A DNA stretch of 64,000 bases from Patellaria atrata CBS 101060 (taxonomy: Eukaryota > Ascomycota > Dothideomycetes > Patellariales > Patellariaceae). The stretch lies in contig MU006095.1 of NCBI GenBank assembly GCA_010093705.1, positions 12,918 through 76,917 of the forward strand, given 5' to 3'. The notes beneath the pieces are model-generated. The model ran no database searches. It saw only the letters and a program-made list of their open reading frames with translations, and had not been told where the DNA came from. Shown piece after piece: positions 10,273 through 23,158 of this stretch (positions within the stretch are counted from its first letter, which is position 1; the number at the start of each line of letters is the position of its first letter). The translations under genes were made by a program, and so were the position numbers.

Positions 10273-11408
10273 GTATGTAGCCCATTCCCGTTACAATGAT
10301 AACAGGCTAATATAGTAATTCAGATGGATGGGTGGATGGGTGGATGGATAAGCTTGCTGGTGGTTGCTGGTTGTTTTGACGGTCTCGCCAAAAGAAATTC
10401 TTCAGGTCACGGGTAGTTTTCTTGTGGCTATGGAAAGTTATTGGGGTGCTTCCTTGGGGTTTAGTTAGCTTAAAATAGTCATGAATGAAATCCTAAAAGT
10501 CCGACTTGGATAACTTGTGCTCCTCAACCGCCAGGATGTCAAGGTTCTACGTAGTGAAGAGTAATGCACCTAACTAGAGAGACTAAACACAGCAGGAAGT
10601 TATAGATCATATTCTACGGTGCTACTTCCTGTTGTTATGGTGGGGAAGATAGGATGTGTCTATCCGCTCATGCCATTGGAGAGTGGTGCAAGTTCTAATT
10701 GACTTATAGTCTTTGACGGGAAACGAGGTCGCTGATATAGGAAATTCGGGCGCGGATAAGAACAGGTTTACACTTTGATCATCATCGGAAATTCCTAACT
10801 AGAAAAGCATGCCACCTTCGATCGAACACTTGATGTAGAGAACCTTTAGGATGTCCGAGGTAAAAGAACAGAAGTATGGGAGAGAAAGGGTCAAGTTTCC
10901 AGGTAATTCCATACCTAAATTATGTGTGTAGGATGTCTTAAAAGCCCTAATCAATTGAAATGCCAATAGTCCTCGACCATGCAACTGGTTGTTTTTAATA
11001 TTCTATCGAACGTCAACAGGATCGTGAAAAATCTATGGTCTGATAGCACCGTGGACCCATCTATGCACTCGAATGCAATGGATGTATTTACTACTTTGCA
11101 CACATATAGAATAACATGGTAAGATGGTGTGCTCAAACAGTGGTATTTTGCATAATCGATCCCATCCACTCAAGCAATTCCAAGGGAACGGAGCCTTGAC
11201 GTTCAATTAAGATGTGCGCTATGCTGACATTGGATGGAACGGTCAGGGCGGTTAGCTCTTCCAAAAACTAAGCATTCACTCCTACCTCACATATCTTCTC
11301 CATATCACATCAAACAGACAGGCTTCCGCATCCTAGAAATCAGTTTCATTTCATAGCTCTAGCGCGCATTCCGCATACCGCAGCTGCTCATAGGCGTGCT
11401 TAGGTTGT
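10273..11408. other. Intergenic, short GGAT-type repeat, no gene
   Basis: About 1.1 kb from the MAT1-1-1 stop to the nvj2-like start. A tetranucleotide-type run (GGATGGGTGGATGGGTGG) lies at about 10,323-10,350. The rest holds no long or recognisable frame. Confidence 0.55.
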
Positions 11409-14182
11409 GTGGGAACGTCCGCAAATGGCGACTATTCTCCGATCATTCAACGTCGACCCACCATGGTGACCCTCACCAGCTTCCTCACTATCTACATCTT
11501 CGGTGGCTTGACGTTCCTTCCGCTAGTTTGTGTTGCTCTCCTATACCATGCATATCTAACCTGCCGTATTCGAGACTCAGCCGCCTCTAATGCTAAGCAC
11601 AAGAAGCCACTTCCAAGTGAGCTTGATAAGCTAAAATCCCTGACAGACTGGGATATTGGGCCCATCGGCCTCTATCAGGATGATCTCCATTCGAGGCGTC
11701 ATTCTGATGTCGCCGCTGGCTACTTCGCAGTGTGCAGGGAGTTTATCGCGGGCGGTGTGAATGGCAAACCGCCAGAGCGGACCTCGTTCACTGGGTCAGT
11801 TGCCCCGACGGCTAGCTCCAGCATCTATCAGAGCATGTATAGGAGTTTCTTTGATAGGAACAAGACCCAGGTTTCCGTTATTGATACTGGAGCAGTCAGA
11901 TCATCGAGAAAAGCCTCCAATCTATTTTACATTGTTTTAAGGTACTTCTCGGTGTGGTCTTGTCGTAGTTACTAAAGGTATACTAACGCAAGAATAGGCA
12001 TGGTCATTTGATGCTATATGATGATTCGGAGCAAGTAGAGGTGCGACACGTTATATCGTTAGCTCTATATGAGGTTGATGTATATGCTGGTGGTGAACCA
12101 ATCCCTGAAGGCGAACTTTGGATCAAGCGCAATTGTATTCGCCTAACACGGAATGCTACATCGGATGGTATGGCTACGGATTTGAGATCCTTATTCTTTT
12201 TTTCAGACAATAGCTCTGAGAAAGAGGATTTTTACCACGCTCTTCTGAGCAGCAAAGAACACAAACCCGGCGATATCGGCGATTCTCCATTACCACTCCA
12301 GTTTGAGCACAGAGACATCGTACAATTGATACAGCAACTACATATATCTGGCGAAAGCTTTCAAGCTCGCTGGTTGAATGGGCTGATTGGGAGAATCTTT
12401 CTCGCCGTTTACAAGACTTCTCAGGTTGAGAATTACATTCGAATGAAGATCACGAAGAAGATCGCTCGAGTACCAAAGCCGGCGTTTCTTAGCGATGTTA
12501 GTATTCAGAAGATAGATATGGGACATTCACCACCATACATTACCAACCCGAAACTGAAAGAGCTAGCCGTGGACGGAGAATTGATACTGGAAGCAGATGT
12601 CAAGTATACCGGCGAGTTCTCATTAGAAATTGCTGCTGTTGCACGCATCGAATTAGGATCCCGGTTCAAACCTCGCGAGGTGAGCTTGGTTTTAGCGCTC
12701 ATTTTACGAAAACTTGAAGGTCATGTTCTTCTTAGAATTAAACCTCCTCCGAGTAATCGACTCTGGGTCTCTTTCGAAACAAGCCCAAAAATGGAATTGG
12801 CCATTGAACCCATCGTAAGCTCTCGTCAACTAACGTATGGATTTATTCTTCGCGCAATTGAAAGTCGGATTAGAGAGGTCATTCAGGAGACTCTCGTGCT
12901 TCCTAATTGGGATGACGTACCTTTCCTTGATACCTCACTTCAGGATCATCGAGGAGGTATATGGAAAGGGGAAGATGGTGTCCACACTGTCTCTGGAAAA
13001 TCAGAAGCTTCCGTAGAAGACAATGCTAACAAAACTAAGCATCAATCCGCTTGGGATAAAGAAACCCCGTCTTTAGAGGAGAATCAGGTCATAGCTACTG
13101 GTGTGGATTCTACACAAACTCTCGTTAAGCAGCGCAAATCTCGGTATTCTGGGTTATTTGACGACAGTGAGAAAGTCCTAGGTGGAACGACTCAGATTGA
13201 AGACAAGGTTCAGAGTCGCAAACCAAAAGTTATGAGATCGAATTCATTCACTAGAGGTGCTCAACCTATAGTGAACACAGATCTGGCTATCTCTCAGAGC
13301 ACCCAAACTGGAAACCAGGGGCTGAATGCAGCAGCCTCGATGAAGGATATCTCCAGTCGATCTCATCCCGCATCGCCAATTCGCCCTAGTACACACCCAG
13401 ATGAGATAAGAGTGATGGATGGGCCTAAGACTAAGAGTGTGTCTTCTAGCTCTTCTACCCTATCGATTGCTGAGAGTCATCCGGATGATAGACGAGTGGA
13501 ATCACGTGGCTTCTCTGGTGATGCAAGGTCTCAGTTGGTTGATAATCGAGTCCCAGGTGAGATCTTCGCTACACAAGCAGCCGACATGTCCCAGAGCATT
13601 ATTAACCCCTCATCGGTGGGGTTAACTGCACCGAGTGAGAAGCGCATCGCATTGAACCAATCTATAAACTCAGCTACCACTATGGCGAAAAAGTGGTGGG
13701 GTACCCGGCATAATCCAGTCCCTATAGCCCGCGCGGCTTCAATCAAACTAAACAAATCTCATAGCCTAGAAGGGAAGTCGGAGATACCGGTCAATACTAT
13801 TGACGATTCATCACCATTATTAGGATCCCCTTTGCGACCAATTGGACGTGGTCAGCCATTACCGCCAATTGGAACTCCCTTACCACTACCAAAGTCAGAG
13901 AGGACAACATGGACGCCTACTTCTTTTATGAATCCTATGAAACGCAAACCTTTGCCGGTTCAGAACCAATGCTATCCATCACTTCAAGGGGTAGGTGTTG
14001 ATCAACAAGGCTCGGATCATACGGTCAATTTACACAATCCGTCCACCGTATTTCTTTCTGCTGGGCAAGATTGTGCCGTTGACCCGCAAGATGATGCAAA
14101 GCTTCTCATAATCGCGGCGCCGACAGATTCTTTGCCCTCGAGTCCGGTAAAGGAACACCAATACCAAAGCGTCTCTGAATGA
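11409..14182 (+). CDS. Nvj2/TEX2-like SMP-domain lipid-transfer protein
   Basis: Two exons, 11409-11941 and 11998-14182 (905 aa). An N-terminal membrane segment (TSFLTIYIFGGLTFLPLVCV) anchors the protein. A PH-like region follows, with the intron inside VLR-HGHLMLYDDSEQ. An SMP lipid-binding domain then runs from about LQFEHRDIVQLIQQLHISGE through RWLNGLIGRIFLAVYKTSQV to LVLPNWDDVPFLD. The last 350 residues are low-complexity and serine-rich. Yeast Nvj2 moves lipids at ER contacts with vacuole or Golgi. An alternative start lies 18 codons downstream (MVTLTSF), closer to the membrane segment. The symbol is left open because several paralogous SMP proteins exist. Confidence 0.85.
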
Positions 14183-14673
14183 GAAGATGAGAGTTCAGAA
14201 TGATTGATTGAACCTCCTTATCATCACCTCACTAGCCCTCAGCAACAGGAAGAAGAGTTTTACGATGCAAACACTCTCGAATTGCTGTCAGATTGAACAA
14301 GCGCATAACTTCTATTATAGAGTCAAGGGGATATTTCAGCGCAATTCTTGTAACTGCGTCTTAAGAGCACAATGGTGTACTATCGAGTCCAACCCTTCAT
14401 CATCAATAACACGTGAGGCCTCCAGTCAAGGAGCAAGTTTTGTTCTTAGCTTTCGTAGTTGGCTAGAAGGGCGGAGCGAAACGGAAATTGAAAATCTCTA
14501 AGGTACAGTGCGTGCATTCTAGTATAGGACAAGCGAATCAAGGGGCATAACTTGAGTTCTTCATACCACATAAATCACGGCCACAGCCATAACTTCTTAT
14601 CATCTACTACTTGACGAATTGTATTAGAAAGCACCAGTTTATCTCCTCATATAGGGAAAGGAGGGAGTATTCA
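14183..14673. other. Convergent 3' region
   Basis: About 490 bp between the stops of the nvj2-like gene and the minus-strand acidic-protein gene. A 97-codon plus-strand frame at 14,208-14,501 has no recognisable features and is probably untranslated sequence. Confidence 0.5.
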
Positions 14674-16183
14674 CTACTTGCTCGGATCTCCATCTCCAGT
14701 CTTATGTTTCTTAGTTCCCCTGATCACTGCAACATCCTCAGCTGTGAAATCCACTTTGACCGCTTGCATCATTGGCAAGTGCAAGTTTGGTGAAAGGCGT
14801 CGTCGGCGACGCATTGGTAGCATCTCTAGCGCGAAGTCAGTTCTGTATCGTTATAGAAACTCTGATAGTATGGCGAATGAACGTACCGGCAAACGCTCCT
14901 AGCTGACTAAAAGATATTTCTATATTGTATGGAGACAAATCCTCGTCGTCTTCATCGCTGTTATCACCGCCAGTGTACGGACGGCGCAGCCCATCAACCT
15001 ACTCTACATCAATACATGTTATGTTAGATCTGATTGCTATGTATTCGACTTACAGGAGCATAGAAGGTTTGTTCTACCCGTTCCTCACCGTCATTGAGCT
15101 TGTGTTTGTTCGGCTTTTCCCACTTCTCTGGGGTCTTGGACGTATATCAACATTATTCACGTGCTCTACAGGGTTGACATATTTCTACTTACGAGATTCA
15201 TATCCCTCATAAGTTCTCTATGTTCATCCCGCCACTGCGCTAAAATGGCACTACCTCCAGGCGGAATAAGCTGAACGGATTGTGGAATGTGAGCTGGAAG
15301 CTCCGTAACGCGAGTCTCATCTCCAGGGCCAAAGAAGGGATTCCAATCATGTACAATCCCAGCAGCAGGTAGACCAGGAACTCCGTTTGCTAGGAAGGGG
15401 CTCCATGGTTGTTCATGTCCATCAAAAGGGGTTGAGTAGGGTGGTCCACGGTCCACAATCTTCTCACGGACATGCGGTGCATATTCCATTTTCAGATCCT
15501 CCTGAAAGTCGGTCATCAGTTTGAGCGCATCTTCTGTCCCTTGTTGAATTCGATTGATTCTTGTGAAGAAATCGTCGTATAGGGCTCTGTCCTCGAAAAG
15601 CTCTTCGTGTTCATAAAGCCTGTCGATCTCCTCATGGATCTCAGCTTGGATGTCAACAATATCCTTTTCTTCACCTTCATCTTCACTCTCGTCCTCATCT
15701 TCTTCGTCTTCGAAGAGTCTACAGTTAAGACGGTCATCCAGCTCATTAGGTTCCTTATATCCGCCGCTATCTTTGTTTTCGTTCTCATTCAAGAGTTCTT
15801 TCTCAATCCCCTCTTTGAGTTCCTTCAGATCGTCATCTAGTTCGGTACTGGTTACGTATGATTGAGTTACCTTGCCTTCATCTTCATCTGCATCACCACC
15901 AGCTACCTCCCACGAAAGCATCATTGTATCTTGAATGAGGGTCATGATTCTGAGAATGTTCTTCAAAAATGCGGTGTTGCACTTGCGAGGACCGGTTGGA
16001 GACTCATCTGAAAGGTCAATTAAAAACAAAAAGCAGTAATTGTAGGACAAGGACCGTACCTTTCATCGCGCCACGATCAATTGCTTCTTTCCGTCCAGGC
16101 TCTGATGTTGGTTGCGGCGTATCTGACGCGTTACCAGTGAATGCGCCCTCTATATTGGCGGATTCCATATTGGCGGACTCCAT
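14674..16183 (-). CDS. Uncharacterised acidic protein
   Basis: Multi-exon minus-strand gene pieced together from clean splice sites. Exon 1 starts at 16,183 with a duplicated pentapeptide (MESANMESANIEG). A large exon (about 15,190-16,010) contains CNTAFLKNILRIMTLIQDTM, a long Glu/Asp tract (EDEEDEDESEDEGEE), a probable helical stretch (IHEEIDRLYEHEELFEDRAL) and DWNPFFGPGDETRV. Further exons encode KWEKPNKHKLNDGEERVEQT, then LRRPYTGGDNSDED and PYNIEISFSQLGAFAG. The last ends VIRGTKKHKTGDGDPSK before a stop at 14,674-14,676. I do not recognise the family. Splicing with conserved frames argues for a real, expressed gene. The final exon borders are tentative. Confidence 0.6.
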
Positions 16184-16659
16184 GTTAGATTGTAGCAGGT
16201 CGGACTGCAACGTGATGCAAGAGACGGGTGATAGAAAAGAAAGTTTGGTTTGGACGAGGGAAACAGAGCGAATTTAAAGATGTGGGGCGCGTTGAATCAC
16301 AATTAAAAAAGAGCACGTGGTATTGTGCCTATCTTGCAAACGCGGTGAATCGTTCAAATCGAAGAGTGCATTAAAGTAATGTATAGGACAGTTCCCTGAT
16401 GAAGTAGAAACCGGATTGCTGCTTAATGAGCAGGGAAAATGAGTAAAAAGAAACCCAAAATGTATGTACAAAAGATCACCTCCAGTTTAGCTTCAAAAGG
16501 TCAAGAGAGCGTTTTCCGCCCATTCTGAATAAGATAAACTGGACCTGCGCTCAACGCCCCAAACTCAGGAGAATCTAAGTCCATCCACACAAGCAAGGGT
16601 TCCAACAATTCTTCGCATGAAAGATGTGTTCTTGGAGGCGTATCTTCGAGCCGACGTGG
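16184..16659. other. Intergenic between the acidic-protein gene and rho3
   Basis: 476 bp containing the promoter of the acidic-protein gene and the 3' region of rho3, both on the minus strand. No gene or repeat seen. Confidence 0.5.
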
Positions 16660-17787
16660 TTACATGACAGTGCAGCTATGACCGCTCTCTTTCTTACCGC
16701 CTTTGACCGAAAGAGCAACGCGAGCAGCCTCAGTGAACGCTTCGTTCACACCTCGGTTTTTCATGGCTGAACACTCTATAGAGCGTCAGCGATGTGCCCC
16801 GAAGAGATATATCATCAAGCGGGGAGTAGAGTTTAGGATCAGGAATATAAAATATGACCTTACCAAGATAACGGAGCGCCTTGATCTTTTCCGCGACCCT
16901 TAGGCCATCATCGTAGTTTATCATTGGCTTCTCTCCTTGCCCAGCATCCTCGTCCTCGTCGCCTTTCTCTCGAAGGTCACATTTTAAGGCTACGAGGACA
17001 AGCTTGACGCCAGGGCAGTTTTCGGCGATCTCTCCAACCCATTTGGTTTCAACATTCTCGAGAGAGATTGGAGAATCAACCTTACAGTAGAATATTTTGT
17101 TAGCCGACCTCATTGTGCATAGGGGTCACAGTAGAGAAGTCTGTCCCCTCACCGAGAAGCATAGCATAATCGCGTGTGTATCATCGTAGGATAATGATCT
17201 TAACCGGTCAAATTCTTCTTGACCTGCTGTGTCCCATAGACTCAATTCCACGTGTACGTTATCGATGAAGATGTCTGTATTTTGCTGTCAATGGACGATC
17301 ATGTGATGCGCCCGAAGTAGCAGAGGGTGGAGGATTTATTACCATGAACGTAATTTTCTGCACAAAGATTAGCCGTAATTCAATATATATCCCTCTGAGT
17401 AAGGAAGACTTACCAAAGACTGTAGGCTCACTGTAGTAGAGAAGGTGAAGATTAGTGGTCTGGTCCGCGCGGGGGTGTCCATAAAAACTTACTAGACAGT
17501 CGGAAAGTAACTATTTTGCGAGACAAACGTTAGTAAAAAGCGTAAACGCTAAAGGATTGTCGGATTGCGTACCCTCTAGTGAACACGTTCAGCAATGACG
17601 TTTTACCGCAAGCTCCATCACCCCTATGCACGCGAATCATGAGTTAGCCAACAGAGGATCCAGAAAGCGACCCGAGCACTCATGCGCCGGGTTAAGGGGT
17701 ATATCGAAAGGGTCGATAAGATCAATAGACGTACAGCAGCACGAGCTTCCGCTGCACAGTCTTCGTTCCACCACAGAGAGAAGGCAT
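16660..17787 (-). CDS. rho3: Rho3 small GTPase
   Basis: About 202 aa, heavily split. The order is [19 protein letters not shown]-loop [17 protein letters not shown], switch I YFPTVYEPTVFENYVHD, switch [22 protein letters not shown], the Rho3-typical [19 protein letters not shown], the G4 region [28 protein letters not shown], and the prenylation box CTVM. An acidic linker ([13 protein letters not shown]) follows the G4 region. Switch I is encoded by three microexons (17493-17510, 17414-17430, 17343-17357; 18, 17 and 15 nt). Rho3 acts at the plasma membrane in polarised secretion, upstream of actin and exocyst. All splice joins restore the conserved frame. The gene is complete. Confidence 0.93.
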
Positions 17788-18605
17788 GGCGGCAGTCGGG
17801 ATAGTCGAGTTATAGTCGGGTTTGCGCTCAAGAACCTGGAGATAGAACGTAGAGCCTGATTAAGGAGGGGGATAGTAAGGAAGTGAATGCATAGAGACAG
17901 GAAAAAGGTATTAGATAAGAAAGTAAGGAAGAGTACTGCAGAGAGAAAGAGAGAGGGTAGAGTAGGGGAATATTTGGTTAATGATGGGGTGGAGGCGTGA
18001 GGTAAGGTAGTAGAAGTGATAGTTCGCCGGTTGATGGATGGATTTCAAGCAAAATGGGCACGAATGGGGGCTCCGGGGGGTCGATTCGCGATCTAGGCAG
18101 GAAACGAATCGACTTTTCCAAAGAAGTGACACTAGCGACAGATCTCCGCCGGGTTGTTAGATGTTCAGTTGCCTTTACATTCTATTAATGAATCGTGTCA
18201 ATTAACTTTTTCGGTATTCGTGTCTTCGAGCAGTTGGTACGAGGACCTTACCGCGCAGTATATTACTTTCCAAGGTCTTGTTAGTATACCTAGGACATCT
18301 CAAACATCAACAACTGTAGATAGCACCGAAATACAGCTGCATACTGTGCTGAAAGAGCAACTGAACGAATTATCTCTTTTAATACCCCTTGTGATAAGCG
18401 CCCGCAAGCGCCCGCCAGCGAAAGAGGCATGTGCTTATTAGCGATTAAAGGGGTGCCGCGGATGGTGAGGGAAGGTTTGCACCCACGTGGCACCTCCACT
18501 TTCTCGACCATTTTCACATTCTCACTCTTGGGAAACCGTAAGGTTTAAAACATCATGTTTCGCAAACCGTGATATTGCAGTGAAAGTAAGGTATAATACA
18601 GCACA
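17788..18605. other. rho3 upstream region and cwc25 3' side
   Basis: 818 bp. On the rho3 coding strand the first 300 bp upstream are rich in CT (seen as GA on the plus strand, for example around 17,880-17,960), typical of a strong fungal promoter or 5' UTR. No gene was recognised. Confidence 0.5.
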
Positions 18606-19933
18606 TTATGTCTCAACCGCGTCACGACCATATCTGGAGGACCCAAGCCGCTCGCCCATATTCGCACCAACTCCTATCTGCCGATGTATCTTCGAGATGA
18701 ACTGACCCTTCTCCGTCCGTCGACTATCCTCATCTGCCTTAATTTTAGCCTCTCTCTCTTCTGCATCTGCTAAACTCTTGTTTCGGATTTCTTCTAATTC
18801 TTGCGCATTCGATTGCATTGCCGTTAGCTTTCTTGCCCTCTCTTCAGCGTCATCCTGGCCAGAAAGAACCTCATTCGATCGTCTCTCTAGTTTGGTTTCG
18901 CGCTTAGAAGAGTGACTACGGCGACGATACTGGTTTGGACGTCTTTCCTTATCGTCTTCACGCTTAGGGGAACGACTACGGTGTCGATATCCGTTCGAAC
19001 GTCTGTCAAATTCCTCTGCACGCTTTGGCGAGCGGCTACGGCGATGATATCTATCTCGTGACCTATTACGTCTGCTATTCCGCTCTGGCAATTTTCGAGA
19101 ATATCTGCGATCATCTTCGCTGCTTCTACTGCGCTCATAGCTATCACGGGAACGGCTTCGTCTTCTATTACGACGGGTATCGAAGTGTTCGCTACGCCGA
19201 CTCTTGAGGGAGTGTTTCTCATGATTATGACTTCTCTTCTCATAATACCGCTCTTCATAGTCACTATAATGCCGACGTTTGCTACGGTGACGATCCTCCC
19301 CGTCCCGATGGTGGTACCGATGATGCCGCCGATCTTTTTCTCTTTCTCTATCCCTGTCTCTTTCCTCATCTCCACTGGTCTGTTTTGTGAGCTTCCGTCT
19401 CTGAGTCGGGTCATTCATAATAGCCTCGAGTGCAGCTTGCTCTTGCCTTTTGATTGCTAGCATAGGGTCTTCCCGAACCTTGGCTGCGGTATCCCGCGAG
19501 GTGTTCGCGTTATGCGATGCCATGAACGAATCCTGAATCGCACTCTTTTCAAGTTTCGTATTCTCCTCGTTTTTGAGTAGAGTATCGATACGTCGTTTTC
19601 CCAAGAGAAAGCCTTCCATCTCATCCGTTGTGCCGACTTGACCACTTGATGGCCCTGCATACATCCAGTCCACCCGGTTCATTCTCTTCTTACCACCAGC
19701 TGCTTCTTGGAGATTTTGAAGTTCCTGAATGGCACGTTCTTCTTCCCGCTCTTTCCGGATGAGTTCAATCTTTTTGCGCTCCTCCAAAGCCTTCTTTTCT
19801 TCGTCGTACACCCTGCGCTGATTTGACATCAACACACTAGAATATGGTTAGTATTGATAATATGGTATACGGAGAGTTTCTGAAAGCTAACGCACGGGTG
19901 CCATGATTTCTTCAAATTCAAGTCTCCTCCCAT
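18606..19933 (-). CDS. cwc25: Pre-mRNA splicing factor Cwc25
   Basis: Two exons: 19896-19933 ([13 protein letters not shown]) and 18606-19836, 422 aa. The N-terminus [19 protein letters not shown] followed by [20 protein letters not shown] is the signature of the Cwc25/CCDC49 N-terminal domain. [14 protein letters not shown] and [15 protein letters not shown] are the next conserved blocks. The C-terminal half is an Arg/Ser/Asp/His-rich tract (for example [18 protein letters not shown]). Cwc25 joins the spliceosome after Prp2 and promotes the first transesterification. The 59-nt intron after codon 13 is in frame. The gene diverges from csn2. Confidence 0.92.
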
Positions 19934-20417
19934 AGTGACTGCTTTTTAGATAGTTACTTGGTCTCGAAAACAGGGGATGATAATCTTGCCGAAATGATAG
20001 ACGTTGCAAAGTCACTTCAGGGAAATCCGTATTCAACGATAATATCGAGTTACTCAAAGACTACACGCGTAACCCAACCATCACTAAAGGTCGTATAATG
20101 GGATGTTCGAGAGTATTCTGTGGAAGTGATATGTTTGTTGCGGCGAAGGGACTTTTGTAGGCGGGAATCCGAACCTGAGCCACCCGCGCTTGGCGCTTAG
20201 TTTTAGCTCTTATCGATAAGAGTGAATTGCTTCACGCTTGGATTATTGGAGCCTTGTTGTCGGCATCGACATTTCTCCGTCAGAGCACTTCTTTCGCCCT
20301 AATTAAGTCTTACCCTGATATATCTTTCTCGTCTCTTACCCTTTCTTTCCGGCCATAAGTTTGAATTGAACATCGAACACACCTCGTTACCCTTGAAGCT
20401 GCCAGAAATAGCTCAAT
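19934..20417. promoter_or_regulatory. Divergent promoter of cwc25 and csn2
   Basis: 484 bp between the two start codons, facing apart. It contains short CT-rich runs near the csn2 side. No specific regulatory motif is claimed. Confidence 0.5.
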
Positions 20418-22218
20418 ATGTCTGACGACGATGACTTCATGCAAGAATCCGATCAGGAGGAGTAAGTACCGTATATCACGGCACAACTTCGAAAAATCAC
20501 ACCAACATCCTATAGGTACGATTTCGAGTACGAAGACGATGATGAAGAACAATCTGGCGACGTGGACATTGAAAATAAATACTACAATGCAAAACAGATG
20601 AAAGCAGACAGCCCTGAAGATGCTGTCGAAGAGTTTCTAGGGGTTCCCACATTGGAGACAGAGAAAGGGGACTGGTATATCCAATCTCTATACCCTGATA
20701 TCACCCAGCGTATCTGACTGGACCACTTAGGGGCTTTAAAGGACTAAAGCAGGCAATTAAGCTTGAGTTCAGGTTAAAACGGTACGAGCAGGTAAGTATT
20801 GCAAAACACTACCATATCTTACGCAAAGCTGATTCAAAATCTAGGCCGTAGAACACTACAAGGAGCTCCTCACCTATGTCAAATCTGCCGTCACACGCAA
20901 TTATTCAGAAAAGAGCATTAATAACATGCTGGATTTCATAGAAAAAGCTGCGGAGGATGAAGATGCGAATCGCTGCATGGAGCAATTCTATTCACTCACG
21001 CTCGAATCATTTCAGAGTACAAATAATGAACGCTTATGGCTCAAGACGAACATCAAACTAGCTCGTCTGTGGCTGGACCGTAAGGAGTACCAACAACTTA
21101 CTGACAAAGTTCGTGAGCTACACAAGGCTTGTCAAAAGGAAGATGGGGAGGACGATCCCAGTAAGGGTACATATGCCCTTGAGGTATATGCTCTCGAGAT
21201 CTTGATGTATGCTGAAACCCGCAACAACAAACGGCTAAAGGTAACCATGGAGATATGAAGGTGCACAGTTTGACTGGTGTGCTGATATCTGTGCATAGGC
21301 TTTGTATCAACGAGCGTTGAGGGTTCGCTCTGCCGTACCACATCCCAAAATCATGGGTATCATCCGCGAGTGCGGAGGTAAGATGCACATGAGTGAAGGT
21401 ACATAACTAGCATGTCAAAACGTCATGGATAGTAGGCGCTAACGGAGACAGAAAACTGGAAAGAGGCTCAGAGTGACTTTTTTGAAAGCTTCCGCAACTA
21501 TGATGAAGCCGGATCTTTACAACGTATCCAGGTTCTCAAGTATCTGGTGCTGACGACGATGCTTATGGGTTCCGATATCAACCCTTTCGATTCACAGGAG
21601 ACCAAACCGTATAAGAACGATCCCAGGATCGCAGCAATCAAAGACCTTGTGGACGCCTATCAACAGGATGATATTCACGCTTACGAGAAAATACTTGCAA
21701 GTAACAAAGACCTCTTGGCCGATCCGTTCATTGCGGAGAATATCGACGAGGTCACAAGGAACATGCGGACAAAGGCGGTTGTCAAACTGGTTGCGCCTTA
21801 CACTCGGTTCACGTTGCTCTTCATTTCGAAACAGCTGAAGATTTCCCTGTCGGAGGTACAAGACATTGTAGGATTTCTTATCGTGGATAAGAAGTTACGC
21901 GGCAAGATAGACCAACAGAACGGTACTGTGGAGGTGGAGAGTGACACGGACATGGATCGGGTGCATGCGATGCAAGAATGGAGCAGCGCGGTGGGGTCGC
22001 TCTGGGCGACGGTACTTGACGATGGTGACGGGTTTAGATCGGAAGAGATCAGTCAGTTCCAAACACGAGGAGGAGTTCATATGGACCCCGAAAGCTTCGG
22101 CGGCTCGGCATCAAGGAGTGCGAACGGAGGGATTGGCGGGAAGTTGAGGGAGATGAGAAGTGGAGGGAAAGGTAAGGGGACGTCGGGTAGGTTGCCGGGC
22201 GGTCCTGCATACAAGTAG
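20418..22218 (+). CDS. csn2: COP9 signalosome subunit 2
   Basis: Starts [15 protein letters not shown], then across a short intron [12 protein letters not shown] and [10 protein letters not shown], the acidic N-terminal signature of CSN2. Further exons encode [20 protein letters not shown], the helical repeat region [60 protein letters not shown], then the PCI winged helix ([40 protein letters not shown]). The C-terminal glycine-rich tail ends GGPAYK. CSN2 is the scaffold subunit of the complex that removes Nedd8 from cullins; in fungi the complex controls development and light responses. At least five introns, all short. Confidence 0.95.
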
Positions 22219-22404
22219 AACTGAGGTGTTCTTGTCTTACGATATCGACTACCTTGGCCTTCAAGAAATTCCACAAAATAACCAGCATGAGCCAATTGTT
22301 TTTGAAAGCATTTACTTTTCGGGGGGACGGATTTACTCTGAAGACATTTTGTCAGTGGGTGTGAGTATACTCCACGGGGCGTTCCGTCATGTACATGTAC
22401 TAGT

Positions 22405-22430
22405 AGGAGGAGGAGGAGGAGGAGGAGGAG
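22405..22430. repeat. GGA trinucleotide microsatellite
   Basis: About 26 bp of uninterrupted GGA repeats in non-coding sequence downstream of csn2. Confidence 0.9.
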
Positions 22431-23158
22431 CTCATGTAGCATTTGAAAGGGGGTGCGCATCGAACAGGGAGCTTCATCCGGAGGAGCTCGGTCAGAGAGC
22501 CAGAGAAATGATGATGATGGTACAAAATAGTCACAAACGACAATTTGTTAGTAACACGAATCAATCTTACGACCGATGTCACTGTGGGGCAGATGAGATG
22601 TCTCTTCCCGTATCGTTTGAGCGTACAGTGTACATTCATTTTTTGTATGTGCTCTCCACTCTCTCCACTTGTCCTGTGTGTGTGAGCAGTTTGGAGTCTG
22701 GATGAATCAAACAAAGCTGCTGTGCCGGAAACCGACATTAAGGATGCAAGAATCCATCAGTCCAGGATTATTGCAGCAACAAGGTGCATTTGGCGGGCAG
22801 CCACGGAATGTGCTTGAGCGGCGTTTGGGAGGGATACGGTATACATGTACCTACTGTACTGTAGAACTATGTGCCCTTCAGTTTTCCCCTCCTCAATACT
22901 ATCAAACACCAATAAGGTACCTTAACCTTTCAAACAAACGAATGGAAGAAGTGAAGGAACGGTAAGGAAATGCTCTGCTCCGCAAGAAACCCGCATTCGC
23001 CAAGGTACAGTACTTATCTTTTGCATCTTTGTGCCTTTGTACTTACTTTTCAGCTTGTACTCCCATCCGATTACTTCGGCGTTCACAGAGAGTAAGGTAG
23101 GTACTCCGTACTTACTTAGTACAGTACTGATTTCTAACAGGGAAGGAGCGCCAGTAAG

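Noticed and set aside
15516-15865. Long frames on both strands across the acidic tract
   Set aside because: They are by-products of the GAA/GAG-rich coding sequence of the minus-strand gene; the acidic frame is the one that splices consistently.
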